Made by a program: the position numbers and the translations under genes
The notes under the pieces: generated by a model
What the model saw: only the letters and a program-made list of their open reading frames with translations
What the model was told of the DNA's origin: nothing
Database searches by the model: none
In this document: piece by piece, positions 38,583 through 51,123 of the stretch
How positions within the stretch are numbered: position 1 is the stretch's first letter
How the letters are laid out: each line of letters begins with the position of its first letter
Source of the DNA: Lysinibacillus mangiferihumi
GTDB taxonomy: Bacteria > Bacillota > Bacilli > Bacillales_A > Planococcaceae
Direction of reading: 5' to 3'
NCBI RefSeq assembly: GCF_003049665.1
Contig: NZ_PYWM01000010.1
Span: 62,001 to 126,000 of the forward strand
DNA length: 64,000 bases

Positions 38583-39340
38583 TGAAGCGTTTGACCGTAA
38601 TACTTGCTTGTTTCATATTTCTTGTAACAGCCAACAATGCATATGCCCAGTTCCCAACACCGATGAAAAATACGTACATTCATGATTTTGCCAATGTACT
38701 GTCAACGTCTGTAAAGGAAGAACTCAATCATTATTCGGAGCAGTTAGATAAAGGCACTGGTGCTGAAATTATGGTTGTAACAGTAGATAGTATTCATGGG
38801 CAAGAGGCTAAAATGTACGCTACCCAATTGATTCGTGCTTGGGGCATTGGTGATGCACAGAAAAACAACGGCGTTTTGCTATTGGCTACATTTGGGCAAG
38901 GGCAAGGGAAAAATGATGTGGTGATCGCGGTAGGCCAAGGTCTAGAGGGAGCGTTACCAGATGGGAAATTAGGACGGATATTGGATTCTGCTTTTTATCC
39001 TTCTGCAAGTAATGGTGAAATTGACCAAGCATTTCAAGCGACGTATGCAGCATTATATCAAACTGTAGCGCAAGAATATCATTGGGAAGGTCAAATGCCA
39101 GCTCAAACAGAAGAGGGTGAGTCGATGCCAACTTGGATGTTTGTGCTACTCGTGATCCTCGTACTCGTCGTCATTATCTTCTCTAATGGAGGAGGTGGAC
39201 CACGTTCAAGAGGACGAGGAAGAGGAGGTTATCCAGGCGGTTTTGCTGGAGGTTTTGGCAGAGGTGGCTCCAGTGGCGGAGGATTTGGAGGCTTTGGCGG
39301 AGGATCATCTGCTGGTGGCGGCGCTAGCCGAAAGTTTTAA
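38582..39340 (+). CDS. TPM domain secreted membrane protein (YgcG-like)
   Basis: The 252-residue protein has a signal peptide (to about AYAQ), the TPM phosphatase-like domain (about 30-160: IHDFANVLSTSVKEELNHYSEQLDKGTGAEIMVVTVDS in pieces, then NNGVLLLAT and GQGLEGALPDGKLGRILD), a single membrane helix near 182-198, and a cytosolic tail very rich in Gly, Arg and Ser (ending GGGASRKF). The plant TPM relative works in photosystem II repair; bacterial roles are unclear. It is coupled to the LemA gene. Confidence 0.9.
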   Translation: MKRLTVILACFIFLVTANNAYAQFPTPMKNTYIHDFANVLSTSVKEELNHYSEQLDKGTGAEIMVVTVDSIHGQEAKMYATQLIRAWGIGDAQKNNGVLLLATFGQGQGKNDVVIAVGQGLEGALPDGKLGRILDSAFYPSASNGEIDQAFQATYAALYQTVAQEYHWEGQMPAQTEEGESMPTWMFVLLVILVLVVIIFSNGGGGPRSRGRGRGGYPGGFAGGFGRGGSSGGGFGGFGGGSSAGGGASRKF

Positions 39341-39362
39341 TTTGTCGAGTGGTGTCGAAAAT

Positions 39363-39403
39363 GGTGTCAGGCACCCAAACAATTTTGGAAAGTGCCAGTC
39401 ACT
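39363..39403. repeat. Two family A motifs behind the TPM gene
   Basis: GGTGTCAGGCACC followed by CAAACAATT (39363-39384), then AGTGCCAGTCACT (39391-39403). They sit between the gene and its terminator. Confidence 0.7.
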
Positions 39404-39454
39404 AGAACCGCAGCGGATTGTTATGTTTTCATAATAAAATAATTTACTTGCTAA

Positions 39455-39485
39455 AGGACTCTTCTTCATACGAAGAGTCTTTTTA
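39455..39485 (+). terminator. Terminator of the lemA-TPM operon
   Basis: The stem GACTCTTC / GAAGAGTC (39457-39464 and 39472-39479) is followed by TTTTT. Confidence 0.8.
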
Positions 39486-39606
39486 AGTTGGATAAAGAGG
39501 ATAATTAAATAAATTTTATCATTTATTGACAAAAAAACTAGATTTGTTATAATTTCTTTGTATCGACTAACGATATAACGAACACTGATAGTAAGGAGGA
39601 ATCATT

Positions 39607-41883
39607 TTGAAAAAAAGATTTTTGTCAGCATCTTTAGCGGTCATTTTAACAGCTTCTGTTGTATATCCTGTTTCCATTCAGGAAGTACGAGCTGCAAATG
39701 AAACGAGCAATGTGATTGTTGCACAAGAGGAGCGCCTAACAGCAAAAGAATTTCTTGAATTGGCTGTGACTTCTTTAACATTCCAACATGGGTCAGAGGC
39801 AATGCGTCAAGAAATCATGGATAAGTGGGTTAAAGAGGGAGAATTAAAAGATTTAAGTACTGCCATTAAACGTGATGAAGTTGCTCGAATTTTAGTAAGA
39901 GCTCTTGATAAAGAGGAAAAAGAAGCATCATTAGCAGACTATTTAGAAAAAGCGAATAAGCTAGGCTTATTTAAAGGTATTTCTGAAAATAGTGAAACCA
40001 TCTCAAAACAAGATGCTACTAAGATATTTACAACTTTTAAGACGATAAAAAACGGAACGAATAATGAAGGGGTAAAAGAAATTTCTGTAGAGGATTTTAT
40101 GAAAAATCCAGGAAACTTCGGTTACCAATTGTCGCCAGATGGTAATTACATTACATTTTCTTCAGCATGGGAATCTCGTTCAAATGTATTTGTGAAGAAA
40201 ATGAATGACGATAGTGAACCTGTTCGTGTATCCAGTTCAAAAGATCGTGATATTTCAGGATTCTTCTGGAAAGACGATACATTGCTTTATGCAAAAGATA
40301 AAGGCGGCGATGAGAACTTCCATATTTATTCATCTTCATTTAATGGGAAAGAAGAAAAAGATTTAACACCTTACCCTGGTGTAACTGTAGGGGTATTAAG
40401 TAATTTACAAGGTGTTAAAGATGAAATATTAATTATGATGAACAAAGAAGATGCGAAAGTTTTCGATGTGTACAAGCTTAATGTCAAAACAGGCGAAACA
40501 AAACATGTTGCCAAAAATCCTGGGAACGTATCGAATTGGGTAGCGGACCGTGATGGTAATATTCGTATCGCTGTTGTTTCTGATGGTGTAGAAGGTACAA
40601 TTTTATACCGTGAAACAGAAAAAGATGAATTCAAACCATTTATTGAAATGGCTGCGGGAGATGAAGTAAATCCGTTTGCCTTCTCTAAAGATAATAAACA
40701 TATTTACGCGACTTCTAATAAAGGTCGAGATAAAGTACAAGTTGTGAAATACAATCTTGAAGGTAAAGAAGAAGTGATTATGTCCAACGATGAAGTAGAC
40801 GTTACAGGCATATTATATAATAGTGAAAAAGATAAAATTTTATATGGCGCATATATAACTGATAAAGCGCATTATCAATTCTTTGATGAAGATTTTGAGA
40901 AACTATTCCGCAAAATTCAAAACAAACTAGGTGTTGAAGAAAGCGAACTAGGCATCAATGACTACAATAAAGAAATGACTAAGTTTATTGTCAGCGTGTC
41001 AAGTGACACTGTGTACGGCAAATATTATTATTATGACTCAACAACAGATAAAATAACAGAACTAGCAACATTAAGTCCTTGGTTAAAGTCAGAAGAACTT
41101 GCTGAAATGCATCCAATTTCGTATAAGAGCCGAGATGGACTGACAATTAACGGTTATTTAACATTACCGAAAAACAAAGAAGTAAAAGACTTACCGCTTA
41201 TCGTGAATCCACACGGCGGTCCATGGGCACGTGATATGTGGGGCTTTAACCCAGAAGTACAGCTTCTTGCAAACCGAGGATATGCTGTGCTACAAGTGAA
41301 TTTCCGTTCTTCAACTGGATACGGAAAAGAATTTTTACAAGCTGGTAATAAGCAATGGGGTCTAAAAATTCAAGATGATATTACAGATGGCGTGCAATGG
41401 GCAATCGATCAAGGCATCGCGGACCCTGAGCGCATCGGTATTTATGGTGCATCATTCGGTGGCTATGCTACATTAGCTGGTATTACAAAGACACCTGATT
41501 TATATGCTGCGGCAGTTGACTATGTTGGTATATCAAATATCTTCACATTGCTTGATACAATCCCACCTTATTGGGAAACAATGCGTAACATGTTCTATGA
41601 GCGTGTAGGGCATCCAGAGACAGACAAAGAGCTATTAACAGAAGCCTCTCCTGTCTTCCATGTTGATAAAATTAAAACACCGTTATTTGTTGCGCAAGGT
41701 GCAAACGATCCACGAGTTAATCAGGCAGAATCTGATCAAATCGTAGAAGCATTGCGTGCTAGAGGTGTGGAAGTAGAGTACATGCTGAAAGAAAATGAAG
41801 GACATGTCTTCCAAAACGAAGAAAACCGCATTGAATTCTATAATGCAATGGTTAAATTCTTCGACAGCCATTTAAAAAAATAA
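39607..41883 (+). CDS. Secreted S9 family peptidase (prolyl oligopeptidase type)
   Basis: The 758-residue protein starts at TTG 39607 after AAGGAGGAA and has a Sec signal peptide (to about VRA). Residues 45-145 are a helical, SLH-like segment that may anchor the enzyme to the cell wall. Residues about 155-480 form a beta-propeller (FGYQLSPDGNYITFSSAW). The C-terminal alpha/beta hydrolase has the triad Ser in GASFGGYA (about 616), Asp in QGANDPRVN (about 701) and His in EGHVF (about 733). It should cleave short peptides outside the cell. The N-terminal anchor is unusual for S9 enzymes. Confidence 0.92.
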   Translation: MKKRFLSASLAVILTASVVYPVSIQEVRAANETSNVIVAQEERLTAKEFLELAVTSLTFQHGSEAMRQEIMDKWVKEGELKDLSTAIKRDEVARILVRALDKEEKEASLADYLEKANKLGLFKGISENSETISKQDATKIFTTFKTIKNGTNNEGVKEISVEDFMKNPGNFGYQLSPDGNYITFSSAWESRSNVFVKKMNDDSEPVRVSSSKDRDISGFFWKDDTLLYAKDKGGDENFHIYSSSFNGKEEKDLTPYPGVTVGVLSNLQGVKDEILIMMNKEDAKVFDVYKLNVKTGETKHVAKNPGNVSNWVADRDGNIRIAVVSDGVEGTILYRETEKDEFKPFIEMAAGDEVNPFAFSKDNKHIYATSNKGRDKVQVVKYNLEGKEEVIMSNDEVDVTGILYNSEKDKILYGAYITDKAHYQFFDEDFEKLFRKIQNKLGVEESELGINDYNKEMTKFIVSVSSDTVYGKYYYYDSTTDKITELATLSPWLKSEELAEMHPISYKSRDGLTINGYLTLPKNKEVKDLPLIVNPHGGPWARDMWGFNPEVQLLANRGYAVLQVNFRSSTGYGKEFLQAGNKQWGLKIQDDITDGVQWAIDQGIADPERIGIYGASFGGYATLAGITKTPDLYAAAVDYVGISNIFTLLDTIPPYWETMRNMFYERVGHPETDKELLTEASPVFHVDKIKTPLFVAQGANDPRVNQAESDQIVEALRARGVEVEYMLKENEGHVFQNEENRIEFYNAMVKFFDSHLKK

Positions 41884-41892
41884 CAAACGCTG

Positions 41893-41927
41893 AGACTGTG
41901 CAAAAGTTACCTTGCACAGTCTTTTTT
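41893..41927 (+). terminator. Terminator after the S9 peptidase gene
   Basis: GACTGTGCAA / TTGCACAGTC is followed by six T residues. A family A motif (reverse orientation, 41987-42008) lies in the gap to the next gene. Confidence 0.85.
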
Positions 41928-42030
41928 CATTTAAAATAAAGAAAGATAGTTACGCCAAGGTCACACGTAAATCGAAATTGTTTGAGAATTGTTTGCGTGC
42001 CTGGCACCATAAAGTAAAGGGGTTGGTAAA

Positions 42031-42258
42031 ATGGACGTGAAATTTTTTAGTCGTTCCCAGTGTGAGCTTTGTGTGGAAGGATTACGCACATTAAAGCTTG
42101 TTCAAGAAGAGTTAGGTTTTACCATTGATATGATCGATATTGAAACCGATGAAGCGGTACATGAAAAATATATGCTGATGATACCCGTAGTGGAAAAGGA
42201 TGGAGAGGTTATACAGTACGGCAATTTAGATTATGTAACATTAATGGAACGTTTGTGA
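42031..42258 (+). CDS. Glutaredoxin-like protein (DUF836 type)
   Basis: This 75-residue thioredoxin-fold protein has a near N-terminal redox motif CELC (residues 10-13), the cis-proline in MIPVVEKDG (about 50-58) and a glycine-containing terminus. It resembles the short glutaredoxin-like DUF836 family, which reduces disulphides or binds metal clusters. AAAGGGGTTGG precedes the ATG. It is monocistronic, with a strong terminator 110 bases downstream. The partner substrate is unknown. Confidence 0.82.
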   Translation: MDVKFFSRSQCELCVEGLRTLKLVQEELGFTIDMIDIETDEAVHEKYMLMIPVVEKDGEVIQYGNLDYVTLMERL

Positions 42259-42366
42259 CAAATCAAAGAGCCATTACGTGAGAAGTACATAGCTATTTTA
42301 GCCAACTAAATTATCATTCACTAAATGAAGAAAAATCGATTGAGGCAAATGGTTATAAATAAAGCG

Positions 42367-42415
42367 AAAAAATTCGTTATTCTCTAGCCGAGAGAATAAC
42401 GAATTTTTTATTTTT
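42367..42415. terminator. Strong bidirectional terminator
   Basis: A 15-bp perfect stem (AATTCGTTATTCTCT with its complement at 42391-42405, loop AGCCG) is flanked by A and T runs. Confidence 0.9.
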
Positions 42416-42626
42416 AAACCTGTAAATTCACGTTATTCACAAATTGTTCAATGAAAGCGTTATGAATATGAACAGTTTGTGAAGACCTTCACACAAAGCT
42501 TTATTTTTTAAAAAATTGGAGTAGAATAAGAATCAAGTAAAGGTTGTTATAAAACAGATTAGAAAAAGTATCACATTTGTACGTGGTTGTTATATTACAA
42601 AAATAAACTTAAAGGGAGATTTGACT

Positions 42627-42749
42627 ATGTGGGTTATTACAGTATTTGAACAAAAGGACGTTCGTATTTTTGAATACACAAACAAAACGGAAGCTACAAA
42701 AGCTTTAGCAGGTTTCAAGAAAAACGCAGTATTGTCTTTCACTAAATAA
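42627..42749 (+). CDS. 40-residue small protein of unknown function
   Basis: ATG 42627 follows AAAGGGAG at ideal spacing and opens a 40-codon frame (MWVITVFEQKDVRIFEYTNK, then TEATKALAGFKKNAVLSFTK). A strong terminator starts 18 bases after the stop, so the transcript seems dedicated to this peptide. It is predicted to be a small cytosolic beta-alpha-beta fold. I recognise the general pattern of short conserved Bacillales proteins but cannot name a family. Regular codon use and isolated transcription argue that it is a real gene. No function is inferable. Confidence 0.75.
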   Translation: MWVITVFEQKDVRIFEYTNKTEATKALAGFKKNAVLSFTK

Positions 42750-42767
42750 GAACAAAGCCATCTCGCA

Positions 42768-42803
42768 ATCTCGCAATCATAATGGATGATTGCGAGATTT
42801 TTT
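42768..42803 (+). terminator. Terminator of the 40-residue protein gene
   Basis: ATCTCGCAATCAT / ATGATTGCGAGAT forms a 13-bp stem with a short loop, followed by TTTTTT. Confidence 0.88.
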
Positions 42804-42900
42804 TGTGCCAACAAAACAGTACAGCGTGTCATTTTTACTTTGCTAATAATGGGTATCGCTATGTATAAAGGTTATACTAGCAACACATACCATTAATTAC

Positions 42901-42966
42901 TTGCTCTTTTTTATAAAGCGTATTATAATTAAATTGTAAGTGGGACATTATTTAATGTAGTGGGAT
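42901..42966 (+). promoter_or_regulatory. cggR promoter and CggR operator repeats
   Basis: TTGCTC (42901-42906), a 17-base spacer and TATAAT (42924-42929) are followed by two direct repeats, GTGGGAC (from 42940) and GTGGGAT (from 42960). They are 20 bases apart, the same period as the tandem CggR operator of B. subtilis. Fructose-1,6-bisphosphate relieves CggR binding there, so the glycolytic operon should be sugar-induced. Confidence 0.7.
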
Positions 42967-43002
42967 AAAAAACGACCCACTAGTGAGAGGGAGTAGATAG
43001 AT

Positions 43003-44031
43003 ATGTTAACTGTACCTGAGGCACAGCGAAGACTACTTCCGGAAATGAATCCGCTTCTACAATCGAGATATCGTATTCTACAATCGGTACAGCTGATGCA
43101 ACCAATTGGCAGACGAACGCTTGCAGAGTCCCTAAAAATGACAGAACGTGAAATCCGTAAAGTAACAGATATTTTACGTGAGCAAGGGTTATTAGATTCC
43201 CAAAAGTCGGGTATGGTATGTACGAGTGATGGCGAATTAGTGATTGAACAGTTAAGAGCATTAGTGTATGAATGGTCGGGCCTTACTCAACTAGGCAAAG
43301 CGCTCGAACAACAATTAGGGTTGCAACATGTGCTAGTCGTACCAGGTGATTACAACGATGACGAAACCGTTTTAACATTGCTAGGAAAAGAAGCGGCACA
43401 GCAATTTCTTTTGACTATTGCCAATGAGCAAGTAGTGGCTGTTACTGGAGGGAAATCAGTTGCCTCCTTAGCGCAGTTTTTACAACCAGTCGATCATCAG
43501 CAAAACATTACATTTGTTGCTGCTCGTGGTGGTATCGGTCATGAAATGCACATGCAGGCCAATACACTGGTTGCTACGTTCGCTATGCAAATGGATGCCC
43601 AGCACCGTACATTATTTTTACCAGAGCATTTAAGTGAACAGGCTTATCAAGCGATGTTAACAGAGCCTATGGTAACAGAAATAATGGCTTACTATGACCG
43701 TGCTGACTGCGTTATTCATGGCATCGGCTCTGCTGAAGAAATGGCGATTCGTCGTAATACATCTGCAGAAGATTTACGTATTCTCGAAGAAAAAGGTGCT
43801 GTTAGTGAAGCATTCGGCTATTATTTTAATGCCGAAGGACAAATTGTGCATCGTATTCGCACGATTGGTATTCAACTTGAACAAGTTGAAAAATGTAAGC
43901 ATATTATTGCGGTGGCAGCAGGCAAACAAAAGGTGAATGCCATGCTATCTTACTTTAAGGTAGCACCGAAGCAGACGATTTTTATAACAGATGAAGCTGC
44001 AGCAAAGGCAATCGCTGAACGTTTACTGTAA
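43003..44031 (+). CDS. cggR: Central glycolytic genes regulator
   Basis: CggR is a SorC-family repressor of the gapA operon; its effector is fructose-1,6-bisphosphate. The 342-residue protein has an N-terminal winged helix (about 20-75: LQSVQLMQPIGRRTLAESLKMTEREIRKVTDILREQGLL, in pieces) and a C-terminal sugar-phosphate isomerase-like effector domain (VVAVTGGKSVASLAQFL, FVAARGGIG, HGIGSAEEMAIRR). It lies 37 bases before gapA and shares the promoter described upstream. Confidence 0.95.
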   Translation: MLTVPEAQRRLLPEMNPLLQSRYRILQSVQLMQPIGRRTLAESLKMTEREIRKVTDILREQGLLDSQKSGMVCTSDGELVIEQLRALVYEWSGLTQLGKALEQQLGLQHVLVVPGDYNDDETVLTLLGKEAAQQFLLTIANEQVVAVTGGKSVASLAQFLQPVDHQQNITFVAARGGIGHEMHMQANTLVATFAMQMDAQHRTLFLPEHLSEQAYQAMLTEPMVTEIMAYYDRADCVIHGIGSAEEMAIRRNTSAEDLRILEEKGAVSEAFGYYFNAEGQIVHRIRTIGIQLEQVEKCKHIIAVAAGKQKVNAMLSYFKVAPKQTIFITDEAAAKAIAERLL

Positions 44032-44068
44032 AAATAAATCAATGAAAACATTATTGGAGGAATTGACA

Positions 44069-45085
44069 ATGGCATTAAAGTTAGCAATTAATGGATTTGG
44101 ACGTATTGGTCGTTTAGTATTTCGTGAAGCAATGAAGCATGATGAATTTGAAGTAGTTGCAGTGAATGACTTAACAGATGCTGGTCAGCTTGCACACTTA
44201 TTAAAATACGATTCTGTACATGGTATCTATGATGCTGATGTAAATGCAGATGAAGATTCTTTCGTAGTGAATGGAAAAACGGTTAAAGTATATGCTGAAA
44301 AAGATCCAGCGCAATTGCCTTGGGGCGAGCTAGGTGTAGATGTTGTCCTTGAATGTACAGGTCGATTCCGTTCAATGGAAGATGTAGGGAAGCATATTGA
44401 AGCAGGTGCTAAAAAAGCCATTTTATCAGCACCAGCTAAAGGAGATATGCCGACATTCGTAATGGGTGTGAACCATGAGGATTACAATCCAAAAACAGAC
44501 GATGTCATTTCAAATGCATCTTGTACAACAAACTGTCTTGCACCAGTAGCCAAAATTTTAGATGAAAAATTTGGCATTGAACGCGGTATGATGACAACAA
44601 TCCATTCTTATACAAACGACCAACGTATTCTTGACTTCCCGCACTCTGACCCGCGTCGTGCGCGTGCAGGGGCAGTGTCAATGATTCCAACAACGACGGG
44701 TGCAGCAGTAGCAGTTTCCAAAGTATTACCTCAATTAAAAGGTAAACTAGATGGATTTTCTATGCGTGTTCCAACACCGAATGTATCATGTGTGGATTTA
44801 GTGGTAGAACTAAAAGCAGATGTTACAAAAGAGTCTATTAATGCCGCTTTAAAAGAAGCTTCAGAAAATGAGCTAAAAGGTATTTTAGGCTACAATGAAC
44901 TACCATTAGTATCAATTGATTACAATGGTAACCATCATTCTTCAACAGTAGATGGCCTTTCTACAATGGTTTTAGAAAATAGTATGGTGAAAGTTCTTGC
45001 TTGGTACGATAACGAAATTGGTTACTCTACTCGTTTAATGGATCTTGCATTATACATTGCTCAACAAGGGTTAAATCATAAATAA
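44069..45085 (+). CDS. gapA: Glyceraldehyde-3-phosphate dehydrogenase (glycolytic)
   Basis: GapA oxidises glyceraldehyde-3-phosphate to 1,3-bisphosphoglycerate with NAD. The 338-residue protein has the dinucleotide motif INGFGRIGR (7-15), Asp34 in VNDLTD favouring NAD, and catalytic Cys152 in SNASCTTNC. ATG 44069 follows TTGGAGGAA; the longer frame from 43991 lies inside cggR. Linkage to cggR marks it as the glycolytic enzyme rather than the gluconeogenic GapB. Confidence 0.96.
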   Translation: MALKLAINGFGRIGRLVFREAMKHDEFEVVAVNDLTDAGQLAHLLKYDSVHGIYDADVNADEDSFVVNGKTVKVYAEKDPAQLPWGELGVDVVLECTGRFRSMEDVGKHIEAGAKKAILSAPAKGDMPTFVMGVNHEDYNPKTDDVISNASCTTNCLAPVAKILDEKFGIERGMMTTIHSYTNDQRILDFPHSDPRRARAGAVSMIPTTTGAAVAVSKVLPQLKGKLDGFSMRVPTPNVSCVDLVVELKADVTKESINAALKEASENELKGILGYNELPLVSIDYNGNHHSSTVDGLSTMVLENSMVKVLAWYDNEIGYSTRLMDLALYIAQQGLNHK

Positions 45086-45193
45086 GTGTCATAATTCGCA
45101 ATTTGAAGTAAAAAGTGTGACATAATACGGCTTTTTACGCAAAAATAGTATAGCCTTTATAATATCGAAAAGATATAATATACAAGGGTAATA

Positions 45194-45225
45194 GGAGTAA
45201 GGGATGTACCCTTACTCCTTTTTTT
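45194..45225 (+). terminator. Terminator between gapA and pgk
   Basis: GGAGTAAGGG / CCCTTACTCC (45194-45203 and 45209-45218) is followed by seven T residues. It separates a cggR-gapA transcript from the rest. The stretch 45226-45512 holds no gene; it must contain the pgk promoter, which I could not place with confidence. Confidence 0.88.
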
Positions 45226-45512
45226 AATAAATATATTTAGCGCATGGCTTGTTAAAGCGTATACAGATATAGGAGATGTTAGATTGGCTTGTGCAAGACA
45301 TCAAACGGTACTTTTGCTACTATTAAAATTGGTAAAGGTATACTTTCACTTGCTTGGACATTTTGCCATTCGATAAGCAAAGGAATTTTACAAGCATACT
45401 CGAAAAATCTTGTTACCAATACTGTTATTCGCCAATCCAAAATGTGAACAGCCAAGATGGGTGAAGCACATTTTATTATGTCCGTACTACGAACTTTGAA
45501 GGGGGTTTCTTC

Positions 45513-46697
45513 ATGTTAAATAAGAAAACAATGAAAGATATTGATGTAAAAGGTAAGCGCGTCTTCGTACGTGTTGATTTTAATGTACCAATGGCAGATG
45601 GGGTTATCACAGACGACACGCGTATTCGTGCAGCCATTCCTACGATTGACTATTTAGTCGAACAAGGGGCAAAGGTGATTTTAGCGTCTCATTTAGGTCG
45701 TCCTAAAGGTGAAGTAAAAGAAGATATGCGTTTAACAGCAGTCGGTATTCGCCTAGCTGAAATCATTGGCAAGCCTGTCACGAAATTAGACGAGTCAATC
45801 GGTCAAGAAGTAGAAGCAACTGTCGCAAAAATGCAAAACGGCGATATCGTTCTCCTTGAAAATGTCCGCTTCCATGCTGGTGAAGAGAAAAATGATCCTG
45901 CATTAGCTGAACAATTTGCTAAAATTGCGGACGTTTATGTGAACGATGCATTCGGTGCTGCTCACCGTGCACATGCATCAACAGAAGGCATTGCTAAGCA
46001 TGTTCCTGCTGTATCAGGTTTCCTTATGCAAAAGGAATTAGATGTGCTAGGTAAAGCATTATCAAACCCAGAGCGTCCTTTCACAGCCATTATTGGTGGC
46101 GCAAAAGTGAAAGATAAAATCGGTGTGATTGAGAGCTTACTTGAAAAGGTCGATCATTTAATTATTGGTGGGGGACTATCATTTACCTTCATTAAAGCGC
46201 AAGGTCATGATATCGGTAAATCTTTATTAGAAGAAGATAAAATTGAACTAGCAAAATCTTTCATTGAAAAAGCACAGGCAAAAGGCGTGCAGTTACATAT
46301 GCCAATTGATGCGGTAGTAGCAAATGAATTTTCGAAAGATGCGGAGACAAAAATTGTCGATGTTGATGCTATTCCTGCAGATTGGATGGGTCTTGATATT
46401 GGACCGAAAACAGCTGCGCATTATGCAGAGGTGATTGAAAAATCGAAGTTAATCATTTGGAATGGACCAATGGGCGTATTTGAAATGGAACCATTCGCAA
46501 ATGGTACGAAAACTGTAGCAGAGGCAATGGCAACAACTGCTGGTTACACGGTAATCGGTGGCGGAGATTCTGCAGCAGCAGTAGAAAAATTCGAAGTAGC
46601 TGATAAGATGGATCATATTTCGACAGGTGGCGGTGCTTCACTTGAATTAATGGAAGGCAAAGAGCTTCCTGGCATTGTGGCATTAAACGACAAATAA
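45513..46697 (+). CDS. pgk: Phosphoglycerate kinase
   Basis: Pgk makes ATP from 1,3-bisphosphoglycerate. The 394-residue protein has the signature [12 protein letters not shown] (14-25), the basic patch [33 protein letters not shown], and the nucleotide loop [21 protein letters not shown] precedes the ATG. It opens the pgk-tpiA-gpmI-eno block. Confidence 0.97.
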   Translation: MLNKKTMKDIDVKGKRVFVRVDFNVPMADGVITDDTRIRAAIPTIDYLVEQGAKVILASHLGRPKGEVKEDMRLTAVGIRLAEIIGKPVTKLDESIGQEVEATVAKMQNGDIVLLENVRFHAGEEKNDPALAEQFAKIADVYVNDAFGAAHRAHASTEGIAKHVPAVSGFLMQKELDVLGKALSNPERPFTAIIGGAKVKDKIGVIESLLEKVDHLIIGGGLSFTFIKAQGHDIGKSLLEEDKIELAKSFIEKAQAKGVQLHMPIDAVVANEFSKDAETKIVDVDAIPADWMGLDIGPKTAAHYAEVIEKSKLIIWNGPMGVFEMEPFANGTKTVAEAMATTAGYTVIGGGDSAAAVEKFEVADKMDHISTGGGASLELMEGKELPGIVALNDK

Positions 46698-46751
46698 TAG
46701 CGTTTATTAAGTAATCTTTTTAGCAAACATAATAGATAGGAGGCATAAACG

Positions 46752-47505
46752 ATGCGTAAACCAATTATTGCAGGTAACTGGAAGATGTATAAAACATTTG
46801 AAGAGGCAATACAGTTTGTCGAAGCTGTGCAGGATAAACTACCTTCAAATGACAACGTAGATGCAGTTATTTGCGCACCGGCACTATTCCTACCAACGCT
46901 TGTGCAAATTGCTAGTGAATCTGAATTAGCAATTGGCGCACAAACAATGCATTACGAAAATGAAGGGGCGTTTACTGGCGAAATTAGCCCTGCGCAGCTT
47001 GCGAGCGTTGCTGTGGACTATGTCATCTTAGGTCACTCTGAACGACGTGAGTATTATAACGAAACGGATGAAGCTATTAACAAAAAGGTGGCTGCAGCAC
47101 TTTCCCATAATATCGTCCCAATTATTTGCTGTGGTGAAACATTGCAAGAACGTGAGGCTGGTACGACAGAGCAAAAGGTAGCTGGTCAAATTACAGCAGC
47201 ACTTGCCGGTTTTGCGGCACAGGATGTGGAGCATATGGTACTTGCCTATGAGCCTATCTGGGCAATCGGCACAGGTAAAACAGCAACGGCAGAAGATGCC
47301 AACCAAGTATGTGGTGCTATTCGCGCAGTTGTTGAAAAATTATACGATACCGCAACAGCACAGGCTGTTCGTATTCAATACGGCGGTAGCGTAAAGCCTG
47401 ATAATATTGAAGAATTGTTATCAAAAGAGCATATCGATGGTGCGTTAGTCGGTGGTGCGAGCTTACAAGCCGAATCATATTTAAAATTATTGGAGGCGGC
47501 AGCAA

Positions 47506-47513
<8 letters not shown>
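46752..47513 (+). CDS. tpiA: Triosephosphate isomerase
   Basis: TpiA interconverts the triose phosphates. The 253-residue TIM barrel shows the substrate lysine in GNWKMYK (Lys13), the electrophile His in LGHSERREY (about 95), the catalytic glutamate in [12 protein letters not shown] (about 168) and the phosphate loop [18 protein letters not shown] precedes the ATG. Its end overlaps gpmI by 8 bases. Confidence 0.97.
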
Positions 47514-50342
<2,829 letters not shown>

Positions 50343-50366
50343 GGTGAATCGCTAGAAATAGCTTCG

Positions 50367-50403
50367 GACTATAGACAAACTCGTTTGTCTATAGTCTTTT
50401 TTT
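50367..50403 (+). terminator. Terminator of the glycolytic operon
   Basis: GACTATAGACAAA / TTTGTCTATAGTC is a 13-bp perfect stem with a 4-base loop, followed by seven T residues. Confidence 0.92.
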
Positions 50404-50433
50404 AACGGCTTAGATTTAATATTATCCTAAATC

Positions 50434-50549
50434 GTAAAAATTCACTTCGCTTTCCACGGGCACGTCGTAAGCCGCAACCCTCACTTGCGCGCGGCATGTT
50501 GCGTCTTACATTACGTGCGTTCTGAGCAGGAATCTACGTGAATTTTTAC
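50434..50549. repeat. Second full copy of the 116-base repeat (family B)
   Basis: The ends GTAAAAATTCAC and GTGAATTTTTAC are perfect inverted repeats. Compared with the copy at 4021 both arms changed together (TCC/GGA to TTC/GAA), keeping the complement. Length (116 bases) and flanks (CCTAAATC, TTAGTG) are the same. Confidence 0.78.
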
Positions 50550-50671
50550 TTAGTGATAAAAAATCATAGGAACTGCCTGTGTCATATATCTTTTTTGTAA
50601 TAAACACCTTTGAATGGCATTTCTAAGCTAGTAAAATTCATAAGGAAAACTAGTTTTTCCACAGTGATCTA

Positions 50672-51038
50672 TGTGGTGTGTATGTTGATTTCCATTCCAA
50701 GCACGCCCTTTCCGCAGGCACGGCTCCAACTAATTTTTGTGGCGGTAAGCCACAAAAATGGATTTTCCGGCGTTCTGTTCTGAGTAGGAGTGTCGCGCCT
50801 TTTATTCCAATCACCTGGTGCTATCTACTAATACAATAAAATTGTTTGAGTGCCTGTCACTCTGCAAGAAATTTACTTTTTAAAGCGTGAGAATACTTCA
50901 CTTTTCAAGGGTACTTGGTAAGCTACAACCCCACGCTGTCACGCCGATTGTAGCATCTTACGTACAGTGCGTTCACGAAGGAGTTCACATAGATTTTTTA
51001 GTGCTAGAAAATTCTGAATTGTTTGGGTGCCTGTCACC
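50672..51038. repeat. Divergent relatives of the intergenic repeats between eno and secG
   Basis: 50672-50820 holds a diverged GC-rich block (CGCCCTTTCCGCAGGCACGG) with a perfect 11-bp hairpin, ATTTTTGTGGC / GCCACAAAAAT (50733-50743 and 50749-50759). 50889-51003 is a diverged family B copy (CAACCCCACGCTGTCACGCC, GTGCGTTCACGAAGGAG). Reverse-orientation family A motifs lie at 50840-50861 and 51017-51038. No gene is supported in 50343-51123. Confidence 0.6.
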
Positions 51039-51123
51039 CTATATTCTGTGTTTGTCATGAGAACCTTTATTTGTTATAATATAGTGTATGTTGTGATGTT
51101 TCAAAGTTCGGGAGGTGCAGTGT

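Noticed and set aside
42454..42467. cre (CcpA) site TGAAAGCGTTATGA
   Set aside because: It has a mismatch in the essential right half, and no clear target promoter is aligned with it.
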